A stretch of 64,000 bases of DNA from positions 2,524,501-2,588,500 of the forward strand of contig NZ_AP023272.1 in the NCBI RefSeq assembly GCF_013426735.1, in the 5' to 3' direction. The notes under the pieces are model-generated. The model ran no database searches. It saw only the letters and a program-made list of their open reading frames with translations, and was not told where the DNA came from. The number at the start of each line of letters is the position of its first letter. The first letter of the stretch is position 1. This DNA is from Agrobacterium vitis. GTDB taxonomy: Bacteria > Pseudomonadota > Alphaproteobacteria > Rhizobiales > Rhizobiaceae. Below are positions 7,950 through 16,916 of this stretch, one piece after another. Both the position numbers and the translations under genes were made by a program.

Positions 7950-9485
7950 ATGGGTAACGGCGTTTCAAACTCTACTGACAAGAATATTGTCGACCTATCG
8001 CGTAGCCACCGTAACAAGGCGACGGCAAAAGCCTTGCGCGTGACCAGAGAACGCCTGCATTCCACCCATGGCGGCACACCGGCTTTCGAAAAAGACCTGC
8101 TGTCCATGCATACCCAAGCCAGCCTGCAGGGCGCGGCCATTACACCCTTCATCACGATCCTGACGGCGGGTCTGACGGCCTACCTGTCGGGAAGCCCGAT
8201 CTATATCCTCTGGGCGCTGCTGACGCTGAGTATTCACGCCCTGAACATTCTGCTCATCCGCAAGGCTGCCAAGCGCATTCCGGTCACCCATCGCCAGGAA
8301 CATTGGCGCCATGTGCTGTTGGCCGGACATCTGGCCATGGGCTGCTGCTGGGCCGCCTTTACCTTCCAGACCTGCGACGCGTGCGGCCCAACAAGCGACC
8401 TGCTGCTGAAAGGCTCCGTGCTGCTGGTGGTGCTCTGCACCACGGCCATGACCAATATCCTGCTGCGTCAGGCTGTACTCTATGCGTTTACCCCACCGAT
8501 CATCGCACTTTCCGCCCAGGCGTTTTTCTCGCAGCGCGTCGAAGACGCGACGCTGGCCCTGGCCTTTACCGTGTCCGTGCTGTTCTTCATCTATATCACC
8601 GGCAGGCTCTATGTCTCGAACCTCAAGCTAATCTCCTTCCAGAGCGAGAAGGACGACCTGATCGCCGAGCTGGAAGTGGCCAAATCCATGTCGGATGAGG
8701 CCCGACGCCGGGCGGAAGAAGCCAATATGGCGAAATCGCGTTTTCTCGCCTCGATGTCGCATGAGTTGCGTACACCATTGAATGCCATTCTTGGCTTTTC
8801 CGAGGTCATGGCCCAGGAAGTGCTGGGGCCGCTCAACAATCCGCTTTACCGGGAATATTCCGGCGATATTCACAGGTCCGGCCAGCACCTGCTCAATCTG
8901 ATCAACGAAATCCTCGATCTGTCCCGAATCGAGGCTGGAAAATACGATCTTTCGGAAGAATCGATCTCGCTGCTTGAAGTCGCCGAGGACTGCGTCGGCA
9001 TGGTGCAATTGCGCGCCAAGGCCAAGGACATCAAGATATCCCAGCAATATGAGATCAACCTGCCCGCCCTTTGGGCCGATGAAAAAGCGCTTCGGCAAGT
9101 GGTGCTAAACCTTTTGTCGAATGCCGTGAAATTCACGCCGCCGGGCGGAGAAATCCTCATCAAGGTCGGCTGGACAGTCGGCGGCGGGCAATATGTCTCC
9201 ATAAAAGACAATGGTCCCGGCATCGCCGAAGAGGAAATCCCCGTGGTGCTCTCGGCCTTCGGCCAAGGCTCAATCGCTATCAAGAGCGCCGAACAGGGGA
9301 CGGGCCTCGGCCTTCCCATCGTCCAAGCAATCCTTGCCAAGCATGGCGGCGAATTCAAGCTGAAATCAAAACTGCGCGAAGGGACGGAAGTGATTGCCAT
9401 CCTGCCCGCCAAGCGCGTCCTGCAAACGATTCCCGCCGTACAGGGCACCCAGGCCGTGGAGCCGAAGCGGCGTTATTTCGCATAA
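7950..9485 (+). CDS. Membrane sensor histidine kinase, PdhS/PleC-DivJ-like
   Basis: This is a 511-residue hybrid of a membrane sensor and a HisKA/HATPase_c kinase. About six hydrophobic segments occupy residues 60-225, followed by a coiled coil (EKDDLIAELEVAKSMSDE). The phosphorylation box is SMSHELRTPLNAILGFSE near residue 270, the N box is LLSNAVKFTP, G1 is DNGPGIAEEE and G2 is GTGLGLPIV. The H-box sequence is the type used by the alphaproteobacterial cell-cycle kinases DivJ, PleC and PdhS that act on DivK. Membership is inferred from that motif. No response regulator lies next to it. Confidence 0.87.
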   Translation: MGNGVSNSTDKNIVDLSRSHRNKATAKALRVTRERLHSTHGGTPAFEKDLLSMHTQASLQGAAITPFITILTAGLTAYLSGSPIYILWALLTLSIHALNILLIRKAAKRIPVTHRQEHWRHVLLAGHLAMGCCWAAFTFQTCDACGPTSDLLLKGSVLLVVLCTTAMTNILLRQAVLYAFTPPIIALSAQAFFSQRVEDATLALAFTVSVLFFIYITGRLYVSNLKLISFQSEKDDLIAELEVAKSMSDEARRRAEEANMAKSRFLASMSHELRTPLNAILGFSEVMAQEVLGPLNNPLYREYSGDIHRSGQHLLNLINEILDLSRIEAGKYDLSEESISLLEVAEDCVGMVQLRAKAKDIKISQQYEINLPALWADEKALRQVVLNLLSNAVKFTPPGGEILIKVGWTVGGGQYVSIKDNGPGIAEEEIPVVLSAFGQGSIAIKSAEQGTGLGLPIVQAILAKHGGEFKLKSKLREGTEVIAILPAKRVLQTIPAVQGTQAVEPKRRYFA

Positions 9486-9515
9486 TAGACACCCAAATTC
9501 AGATTTCGGGTTCCA

Positions 9516-9824
9516 TCAATGCATATGGGGCCGCCGTTTGCGCCCCAGCTTCCAGCCATTTTTTTGCGCCCTGGCAAACTTCAGCCCGGCCCTTCGGCGA
9601 AACCGCCGGACCGGCGCGACGTCATGGGACAGGACCAATACACCAAGCGGCACCATCCAGAAGCCAAGCACAGGCAGAAAGCCAAGACAGCCGCCAACCA
9701 CCAGAAGACTGCCAACCGTGATCCGCCCGCCGCGAGACTGCGGAATAGGCAGGTTGAAACGCCCCAGATGCAGGCGTCCATTTTCGGTATCCATATGATA
9801 GCTCTTAGTTTTACTGGTCGTCAC
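9516..9824 (-). CDS. Small conserved hypothetical membrane protein
   Basis: I do not recognise a characterised family. The 102-residue protein has a basic N-terminus, one long hydrophobic region at about residues 36-65 (TVGSLLVVGGCLGFLPVLGF continuing to LVLSHD) that could form one or two helices, and a strongly basic tail rich in Arg and Lys. The hydrophobic block and R-R-F-R-R-R-A-G-like tail resemble small transmembrane PGPGW-like proteins of rhizobia, but that is a weak impression. A start at residue 11 (MDTENG) is also possible. It lies between the kinase and tRNA-Asn. Confidence 0.6.
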   Translation of the reverse strand: MTTSKTKSYHMDTENGRLHLGRFNLPIPQSRGGRITVGSLLVVGGCLGFLPVLGFWMVPLGVLVLSHDVAPVRRFRRRAGLKFARAQKNGWKLGRKRRPHMH

Positions 9825-9999
9825 GATCGTCCTTCATGGCCGTGCGAGGCCGGTTTTCCACTCACCATCAGATGGGAAAGAGGGGAAAACAAAACAAGAG
9901 GCACTTTTTTTTCAAAAAGGGACTTGGCAAACCATCAAAGCCTGAGTAGAAGCCCACTCACACCAACGGACGCGGTTCACACCGCTTCAAACGGTACAT

Positions 10000-10074
10000 T
10001 CCCTGGTAGCTCAGCGGTAGAGCATTCGACTGTTAATCGACAGGTCGCCGGTTCGAATCCGGCCCGGGGAGCCA
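10000..10074 (+). tRNA. tRNA-Asn (anticodon GTT)
   Basis: The 75-nt sequence folds as a complete cloverleaf. The acceptor arm TCCCTGG pairs with CCGGGGA (one T-G wobble), the D arm contains AGCTCAGCGGTAGAGC, the anticodon GTT is at 10032-10034 in the loop CTGTTAA, the T arm reads CCGGTTCGAATCCGG, and the gene encodes its own CCA at 10072-10074. An intrinsic terminator follows 26 bp later. It decodes AAC and AAT. Confidence 0.97.
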
Positions 10075-10100
10075 TATTCCAGCTAAATAGCTGACATTAT

Positions 10101-10132
10101 AAAGCCGGATCATTTCTGATCCGGCTTTTTTT
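10101..10132 (+). terminator. Intrinsic terminator after tRNA-Asn
   Basis: An 11-bp stem, AAGCCGGATCA with its complement across a four-base loop, is followed by TTTTTTT. It is placed directly downstream of tRNA-Asn. Because the upstream side is A-rich, it could also end the convergent minus-strand small gene at 10157. Confidence 0.9.
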
Positions 10133-10156
10133 CTGTCGTCATGCAGGTTGGTTGGC

Positions 10157-10420
10157 TTAACGGCAAACCGTGGTGGTCTTGTAAACCCAGCGGCCATGAT
10201 GACGGAACTTGACCTTCTTGGTCCGGCAGTTATCGCGGTAGGCGTGATGACGCCGCTCGAAATTGCGATGATGCGGACGACGATCGTCACGGCTGTAGTA
10301 GCGATCAGGATGATGACCGCGATCATACACCATAACCCTGACATCATCCGCCAGAGACGGCGCCGCCGTTGCTGTGATGCTTCCCAGACCGATCAGACAT
10401 GCGACCAAAAATTTCTTCAT
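10157..10420 (-). CDS. Small secreted His/Arg-rich protein
   Basis: This is an 87-residue protein with a clear signal peptide (MKKFLVACLIGLGSITATAA, cleavage near residue 25, SLA-DD). The mature part of about 62 residues is very rich in His, Arg and Tyr (DRGHHPDRYYSRDDRRPHHR) with two cysteines that could form one disulfide. An AGGAGATAGAAG ribosome-binding site precedes the ATG. Small exported proteins of this composition are common in Rhizobiaceae but uncharacterised; metal binding or envelope association is plausible and unproven. Confidence 0.75.
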   Translation of the reverse strand: MKKFLVACLIGLGSITATAAPSLADDVRVMVYDRGHHPDRYYSRDDRRPHHRNFERRHHAYRDNCRTKKVKFRHHGRWVYKTTTVCR

Positions 10421-10543
10421 CTTCTATCTCCTGATGCGTTTCACTGGAAACGATGGCTGGAGATTAAGCGAACCAAGATGAACGCAATCTGATCCTGTTG
10501 TTCATGTTGAGGACGGGTCTTTTCAGCGGTCACATGCCCACGA

Positions 10544-12163
10544 TTACTCAGGAGCCAGGCATTCAAAAAATTGAAAAGGCCGACCTTTGTATTCGCGCTG
10601 ATCCGTCTCCGTAAGGCCGATTTTGCGCAGCACGGCCAGCGAGGCGGCGTTGTCGATATGGGCGAAGGCGATGAAGGCGGTCCCGATTCCTTGCTCAAAG
10701 AACCAGTGCTTCAAACCGTCAGCGATTTCCGTTGCAAAGCCCTTGCCCCATTCACTCTGGCAGATGGAATAGCCCAGTTCGTAATGCCCACTGTCCTTCG
10801 ACCATGAGAAACCGGCACGTCCGATGAAGCGGCCATCTTCGCGCGCAATCAGCTTGAGCTTGCCGATGCCGCCTGCCTCATAGTCATCCATCCAGCCACC
10901 GATGCGCTCAGCCGCATAGGACAGGCTCCATGGCTCTCCCGTGCTGACAAAGCGGCTGGTTTCCGGGGTGGAATGCAGGTCGGACAGCAATGTCTCGTCA
11001 CCCGCCCGCCATGGGGTCAGCAAAAGCCGCTCCGTCTCGCAGACCAGCGGCATCTGATGGACACCGCCCGATACGACCTGACGCACGCCGGTCGTGCCGG
11101 GAAAGGTCAGTGGCAGACCTATCAATGATCGTACCGCCAGATAGGCCCAGGCCTCCGCCTCCATGGCATCACCATCAAGCGCCAGATCATCGGCATTGAC
11201 GATGACCGCCCCCTCCCGCGTCGCCATGTCGCTCAAATCCGCCATGATAACCGCATTCAACCGACCACCGCCGCAAATCACATAGGTCTTCGGCTTTTGC
11301 GGCAAATGCCGCGCGGAGGCGAAAATCGATGCCGCCGCCACATGCGCCAGCGTGCGCGCGCCATCTTCAAGGCTGATATCGCCGGGCTCGGGCGGAGTGA
11401 AGTCATTGCGGTCCAGTGAGCGGCGCAGATTGGAGGTGAAAAACCCGTGGCCGAGATATCGGTCCGCCAACGCCTTCACCACCCTGCCCTTGGCAGCAAT
11501 CCCGCCCCCGGCGTCGAAAGCAAGGCCGGTATGGGTCTCGACCCATTGGTCAATCAAGGTATTGCCGGGACCACTGTCAAAGGCGGCAATTTCGCCGTCA
11601 GCACCGATATAGGTCAGGTTGGAAATGCCGCCGATATTGACGAAACAGGCCGGAAGGCGTTCCGCCCCCAACCCGCCAGCCAGCGCGGCATGATAGGCAG
11701 GCACCAGCGGCGCACCCTGCCCTCCATGCACCATATCGTTGGCGCGCATATCATAGACAACATCAATACCGGTTTCGCGGGCCAGCAACGCGCCATCGCC
11801 AAGCTGCACTGTCAAAGCCTGATCCGGCCTGTGCAGCACCGTTTGGCCATGAAAGCCGATGACATCGATATCGCGGGCGCGAAGCCCTTTCTGCATCAGG
11901 AAGGCCTTGACCGCCTCCGTATGACGCAACGTCAACTCCCTCTCCAGCGCGGCGAGGCTTTCCGGGCGCTGACGGCGGTCGGTGATCGCCTTGGCATCCT
12001 CCAGCCCCTGCTTTAACCGCTGGCGAAACGCATCGTCATAAGTCACCGCCAGAAACGGCCCGCGTTCTACCACCGTCTCGCCATCCGTGGTGACCAGAGC
12101 AACATCGATGCCGTCCATGGAGGTGCCACTCATCAGGCCGATTGCTTGCAGCGTTTTGGTCAC
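10544..12163 (-). CDS. anmK: Anhydro-N-acetylmuramic acid kinase fused to a GNAT acetyltransferase
   Basis: This single 539-residue frame joins two enzymes. Residues 1 to about 370 are AnmK, which phosphorylates 1,6-anhydroMurNAc during peptidoglycan recycling: the ATP-binding start [48 protein letters not shown] and ICGGGRLN are all present. Residues from about 371 ([14 protein letters not shown]) are a complete RimJ-type GNAT domain with [18 protein letters not shown] and [13 protein letters not shown]. The GNAT domain begins with an in-frame ATG directly after a typical AnmK C-terminus, so the genes appear to have fused by loss of the anmK stop. The GTG start at 12163 is preceded by AAGGAA. 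Whether it acts as one polypeptide is unknown. Confidence 0.88.
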   Translation of the reverse strand: MTKTLQAIGLMSGTSMDGIDVALVTTDGETVVERGPFLAVTYDDAFRQRLKQGLEDAKAITDRRQRPESLAALERELTLRHTEAVKAFLMQKGLRARDIDVIGFHGQTVLHRPDQALTVQLGDGALLARETGIDVVYDMRANDMVHGGQGAPLVPAYHAALAGGLGAERLPACFVNIGGISNLTYIGADGEIAAFDSGPGNTLIDQWVETHTGLAFDAGGGIAAKGRVVKALADRYLGHGFFTSNLRRSLDRNDFTPPEPGDISLEDGARTLAHVAAASIFASARHLPQKPKTYVICGGGRLNAVIMADLSDMATREGAVIVNADDLALDGDAMEAEAWAYLAVRSLIGLPLTFPGTTGVRQVVSGGVHQMPLVCETERLLLTPWRAGDETLLSDLHSTPETSRFVSTGEPWSLSYAAERIGGWMDDYEAGGIGKLKLIAREDGRFIGRAGFSWSKDSGHYELGYSICQSEWGKGFATEIADGLKHWFFEQGIGTAFIAFAHIDNAASLAVLRKIGLTETDQREYKGRPFQFFECLAPE

Positions 12164-12304
12164 GACTCGATGTTCCTTTTGCGAGCGATCAGAAAGAGCG
12201 TCATTGATGGCTGAAATTGATGCACTTTTCAAAAAACAATGATAAAGCCGCCTCAAATTCCAAATTCACAAGACCAAAGTCCGATACCAGAAGGCGTGAC
12301 CATC

Positions 12305-13561
12305 ATGTCCAAGTTCAAGTCCGATTTCCTCCGTACAATGCATGAGCGCGGGTTTATTCATCAGATTTCCGATGAAACCGGCCTCGATGATCTGTTGTCC
12401 AAGGAAACCGTGACCGCCTATATCGGCTATGACCCCACCGCCTCCTCCCTGCATGCCGGCTCGCTGATCCAGATCATGATGTTGCACTGGTTTCAGGCAA
12501 CCGGCCATCAGCCGATTTCCCTGATGGGCGGCGGAACCGGCATGGTGGGTGATCCATCCTTCAAGGAAGAAGCCCGTCAATTGATGACCGTGGACAAGAT
12601 CGAGGACAACATTGCCTCGATCAAGCGTTGCTTCGCGCATTACCTCGATTACGATAACGGCCCCAAGGGCGGCGCATTGATGCTGAACAATGCCGAATGG
12701 CTGCGCGAATTGAACTACCTCGAATTTCTGCGCGACGTGGGCCGCCATTTCTCGGTCAACCGCATGCTGTCATTTGATAGCGTCAAGACGCGCCTCGACC
12801 GCGAACAGTCCTTGTCCTTCCTGGAATTCAACTACATGATTCTCCAGGCCTACGATTATGTCGAGCTGAATAAGCGCTACGGCTGCCGCCTGCAAATGGG
12901 TGGCTCTGACCAATGGGGCAATATCATCAACGGTATTGACCTTGGCCACCGCATGGGCACGCCCCAGCTCTACGCGCTGACCTCGCCACTGTTGACCACA
13001 TCCTCCGGTGCCAAGATGGGCAAGTCAGCCACGGGCGCTGTGTGGCTGAATGCCGATCTGCTGTCGGCCTATGATTTCTGGCAATATTGGCGCAACACGG
13101 AAGATGCTGACGTCAGCCGCTTCCTAAAACTCTACACAACGCTGCCGATGGATGAGATCGCCAGATTGTCGGCGCTGGGTGGTGCGGAAATCAACGAGGT
13201 CAAGAAAATCCTCGCCACTGAAATCACTGCCATCCTGCACGGCCGCGCAGCCGCCGAAGAAGCAGCAGAAACCGCCCGCAAAACCTTTGAAGAAGGCGCA
13301 CTGGCCGACAACCTGCCCTCCATCGAGGTCGCAAGCGCCGAGCTTGAATCCGGCATCGGCCTTCTGACCCTGATCGTCAAAGCCGGCCTCGCCGCCTCCA
13401 ACGGCGAAGCCCGCCGCCATGTGCAAGGCGGAGCCGTGAAGATCAATGATCAGAGCGTTTCTGATGAGCGTATGAGCATTGGAGCGGGTGAGGTAACCGG
13501 TGATGGTGTGATTAAACTATCGCTGGGCAAGAAGAAGCATATTCTGGTGCGTCCTGTTTGA
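12305..13561 (+). CDS. tyrS: Tyrosyl-tRNA synthetase
   Basis: This is a 418-residue class I aminoacyl-tRNA synthetase that charges tRNA-Tyr. The HIGH-equivalent is SSLHAGSL near residue 48, the tyrosine-binding region contains [13 protein letters not shown] and [10 protein letters not shown], and the KMSKS loop is KMGKSATG near residue 240. A C-terminal S4 RNA-binding domain covers about residues 350-415 ([17 protein letters not shown]). The start at 12305 (MSKFKSDFL) is chosen over an upstream in-frame ATG because GAAGGCG precedes it and the family begins there. The intergenic region with anmK is divergent, so both promoters lie in 12164-12304. Confidence 0.96.
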   Translation: MSKFKSDFLRTMHERGFIHQISDETGLDDLLSKETVTAYIGYDPTASSLHAGSLIQIMMLHWFQATGHQPISLMGGGTGMVGDPSFKEEARQLMTVDKIEDNIASIKRCFAHYLDYDNGPKGGALMLNNAEWLRELNYLEFLRDVGRHFSVNRMLSFDSVKTRLDREQSLSFLEFNYMILQAYDYVELNKRYGCRLQMGGSDQWGNIINGIDLGHRMGTPQLYALTSPLLTTSSGAKMGKSATGAVWLNADLLSAYDFWQYWRNTEDADVSRFLKLYTTLPMDEIARLSALGGAEINEVKKILATEITAILHGRAAAEEAAETARKTFEEGALADNLPSIEVASAELESGIGLLTLIVKAGLAASNGEARRHVQGGAVKINDQSVSDERMSIGAGEVTGDGVIKLSLGKKKHILVRPV

Positions 13562-13700
13562 AACAAATATCGGACGCGGCTATAGTCCGCGTCTGACTGC
13601 GCTAAGGTGGCGTTCTATGTGGTAAGCCGCAAAGAACGCCATCCATTGTCTCGGTCGCAAAGAACTAAAGAACATTCCTATCAGAAGGATAGGTGAAGAT

Positions 13701-14237
13701 ATGTCTGCGACCCCACCCACTTCTATTCTCACATCCCGGCTTGCATTGCGCGCAGCACGACCGGAACATGCCGACGCTGTTTTTGAAAGATATACCAGCA
13801 ACCTAGAGGCTTCACGCTACCTTCAACGCACAGCTCATGCTTCGGTGGCGAGAACGCGAGCCACCATGGAAGCATGGGGTGAGATGAACTGGCTGAAGAC
13901 GAGCCGCTTCTTCTGGACAATCTTTAGCAACGACAAAACGGCAATTGGCCTGTTTCTTCTCTTCCTTGAAAACAATACCGCTGAAATCCATTATGGAATC
14001 GGGCCATCCTATTGGGGACAAGGTCTTGTTGCTGAAGCCGGAATAGCGGTGATGGATTGGGTTGTGAACACGTCTTCCTTCACAGAAGTGACGAGCTGCT
14101 GCGCTGCGGAACATCAAGCCAGCTTGAGAGTGCTCGAAAAAATCGGTCTTCAGCGCGCTCAATTTCGACCCGCCTCTCTCTTTCTCTCCGCCACGCAAAC
14201 GCGCGAAGATGCATGGCTTTATCGATGGAAACGCTGA
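13701..14237 (+). CDS. GNAT family N-acetyltransferase (RimJ/RimL-like)
   Basis: This is a 178-residue acetyltransferase. The N-terminal TSRLALRAARPEHADAVFERY is the typical first strand and helix, the acetyl-CoA-binding region appears as IHYGIGPSYWGQGLVAEAG, and the C-terminal part has HQASLRVLEKIGLQRA. An AGAAGGATAGGTG ribosome-binding site precedes the ATG. The substrate could be a protein N-terminus or a small amine. It stands between tyrS and the endonuclease-family gene, and no operon partner is evident. Confidence 0.85.
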   Translation: MSATPPTSILTSRLALRAARPEHADAVFERYTSNLEASRYLQRTAHASVARTRATMEAWGEMNWLKTSRFFWTIFSNDKTAIGLFLLFLENNTAEIHYGIGPSYWGQGLVAEAGIAVMDWVVNTSSFTEVTSCCAAEHQASLRVLEKIGLQRAQFRPASLFLSATQTREDAWLYRWKR

Positions 14238-14288
14238 GGGACTGATGTAAAAACAGTAGCGTTGCGTAAAACCAAGGAGTGCGCTGAT

Positions 14289-15089
14289 ATGAAGATAATG
14301 TGCCTCAACGGCTGGGGCGGCAAATTACATAATGATTTGTTATCGTACCTAGGATTGGAAGCACCCGATATTTTATGCCTACAAGAGGTGGTGAATAGTC
14401 CCGAAGCGGAAAAGGACTGGTTAACTTATCGGGACAGAGACCATGTCCTGCCACAGCGCGCGAATTTCTTTCGAGACGTTGCCGACATCCTCCCTGATCA
14501 TGCAGCCATATTTTGCGCGGCGGCCCAAGGCGTTCTCTGGGATGAAGGGCATCCCGTTCCTTCTCAATGGGGCTTGGCAACCTTCGTTCACAAATCATTG
14601 CCAATCATCGGGCAGGCTCAAGGTTTCGTCCACAAGGAATTTTCACCGCACGGGTATGGCGAGCATCCGAGATCCCGAATTGGTCACGCCATACGTGTCT
14701 ACGATTTCCAACAAGATCGCACAATCTGTATAGCCCATATGCATGGGCTTCGCGATCTCAACGGAAAAGCCGACACCCCTGAAAGAGCGCTACAAGCCCA
14801 TAAGTTGATGGAACTCGCCTCCTTTGTTGCCATGCAAGATGATGCGCTTATTGTATGCGGTGACTTCAACGTAGAACCGGATAGCGAGACGTTTAAAATA
14901 CTGAAAAAGCTTGCACTCACCGATTTGGTGACGACCAGAGGATTCAAAGGAACTCGCACGTCGCATTATTTAAAGTCGGGAAAATTCGCTGATTATCTGC
15001 TGGTCAACGAAAATGTCAGAGTCCTGGACTTTTCAGTTGTAACAGAGCCAGAGGTCTCAGATCACTGCCCGCTTGTATTGACAATATGA
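14289..15089 (+). CDS. Endonuclease/exonuclease/phosphatase family protein
   Basis: This is a 266-residue metal-dependent hydrolase of the EEP (DNase I-like) fold. The signature residues are visible: LNGWGG at the N-terminus, ILCLQEV carrying the metal-binding glutamate, HMHGL with a catalytic histidine, GDFNVEP, and the C-terminal VSDHCPL. AAGGAG lies 10 bases before the ATG at 14289; an earlier in-frame start lacks this. No signal peptide is seen. Members hydrolyse DNA, RNA or phosphorylated small molecules, and the substrate is not predictable. The stop abuts the convergent bluB stop with no spacer. Confidence 0.85.
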   Translation: MKIMCLNGWGGKLHNDLLSYLGLEAPDILCLQEVVNSPEAEKDWLTYRDRDHVLPQRANFFRDVADILPDHAAIFCAAAQGVLWDEGHPVPSQWGLATFVHKSLPIIGQAQGFVHKEFSPHGYGEHPRSRIGHAIRVYDFQQDRTICIAHMHGLRDLNGKADTPERALQAHKLMELASFVAMQDDALIVCGDFNVEPDSETFKILKKLALTDLVTTRGFKGTRTSHYLKSGKFADYLLVNENVRVLDFSVVTEPEVSDHCPLVLTI

Positions 15090-15890
<801 letters not shown>

Positions 15891-15892
15891 TC

Positions 15893-16043
15893 AGGCCGGT
15901 CTTCTGACTGGGTTTCATTTGGTTGCCGCACCTTCCCGGTTTTCACCAGTGGCAAAAGCAACAACCATCCACCTCACAGCGTTGGGCACGTTGCGGAATT
16001 TCACCGCATTCCCGATTCTCCCGCAAACATGCAGGCACCTGAC
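15893..16043 (-). promoter_or_regulatory. Cobalamin (B12) riboswitch upstream of bluB
   Basis: Read on the minus strand, the region shows the conserved parts of an AdoCbl riboswitch in order: GTGCCTGC at the 5' end, GGGAATGCGGTGAAATTCC, a GCTGTGAGG-like P6 region, TGGTGAAAACCGGGAAGGTG, and the 3' B12 box GTCAGAAGACCGGCC near 15894-15910. It ends about 95 nt before the bluB ATG. Regulation is expected to sequester the ribosome-binding site or end transcription when adenosylcobalamin binds. Confidence 0.93.
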
Positions 16044-16075
16044 AAAGGGCTGGTAATGATAGACTGCGGCGATGC

Positions 16076-16909
16076 TTAGGCGGTCGCCGGAAAATATCGC
16101 ACATAGGCGAATTCCTGACCGTCCGGCGACCAGCTTGGCACATTGATCGTTCCCTGCCCACCAAACAGTTCGAACAGGGTTTCGACATTGCCGCCATCCA
16201 TGTCCATCAGGCGCATACGCACATGGAGATCGCGTGGGTGGTCGAACACATCGGCGTCATAGGAAATGAACACCACCTTGCGTTTATTGGGGCATGGATG
16301 CGGAAACCAGTCGCCCTGCCCGTCATCGGTCAGACGCTGCACATCCCTGCCATCCGGGCGAATACGCCAGATCTGCATTGTACCGCTGCGACTGGAGTTG
16401 AAATAGATCCATTCCCCATTCGCCGACCAGTCCGGTCCGTCATTGCGGCCCTCGCCATGGGTCAGACGCTGCTCGTCGCTGCCGTCAACCGAGATCGTAT
16501 AGATGTCGAAGACCTGATCGCGAATACTGCAGTAACACACCCTTCCGCCATCCGGCGACCAGCCATGCCAGTAGGAGGGCAGGTTCTCGGTGATCTGGAT
16601 CGGCGTGCCGCCTTTGGCTGGCAGGATGTAGAGACAGGTTTTGCCGTGCTCCACCTTATCGCAGATCGCCAGCCATTGGCCATCCGGCGAAAGCCCGTGG
16701 TCATTGTTGCAGCGAGTGGCAAAGCCGGTGTCGATCTTTTCCGGCACCGGCTGCCCGACCAGAGGCAGGCGATACATCAACCCGTCATCATTGAGGATCA
16801 GGAACTGGCCATCACGCGACCAGTTCGGCGCCTCCACCAGCCGTTCCGTTTGCCAGAGAATGCGGCTCTGCCGGGTCTCGATATTGTAGATCTCCACAGA
16901 GCTTCGCAT
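16076..16909 (-). CDS. TolB-like beta-propeller protein
   Basis: This is a 277-residue protein built of WD40/PD40-like blades. Repeats of the form W-S-P-D-G recur, for example LSPDGQWLAICD, WSPDGGRVCY, WSANGEWIYFNS and WSPDGQEFAYVRYF, with the TolB-type YTISVDGSDEQRLT and IRPDGRDVQRLTDDG. There is no signal peptide, unlike true TolB, so it is probably cytoplasmic. The ATG at 16909 follows the nadE stop by seven bases, which implies co-transcription with nadE. The function is unknown; such propellers often bind proteins or sugars. Confidence 0.8.
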   Translation of the reverse strand: MRSSVEIYNIETRQSRILWQTERLVEAPNWSRDGQFLILNDDGLMYRLPLVGQPVPEKIDTGFATRCNNDHGLSPDGQWLAICDKVEHGKTCLYILPAKGGTPIQITENLPSYWHGWSPDGGRVCYCSIRDQVFDIYTISVDGSDEQRLTHGEGRNDGPDWSANGEWIYFNSSRSGTMQIWRIRPDGRDVQRLTDDGQGDWFPHPCPNKRKVVFISYDADVFDHPRDLHVRMRLMDMDGGNVETLFELFGGQGTINVPSWSPDGQEFAYVRYFPATA

Positions 16910-16916
16910 CAGCACT

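Noticed and set aside
13573..13593. Short inverted repeat after tyrS (GACGCGG/CCGCGTC)
   Set aside because: The stem is only seven base pairs and no T-run follows, so a terminator call is not supported.
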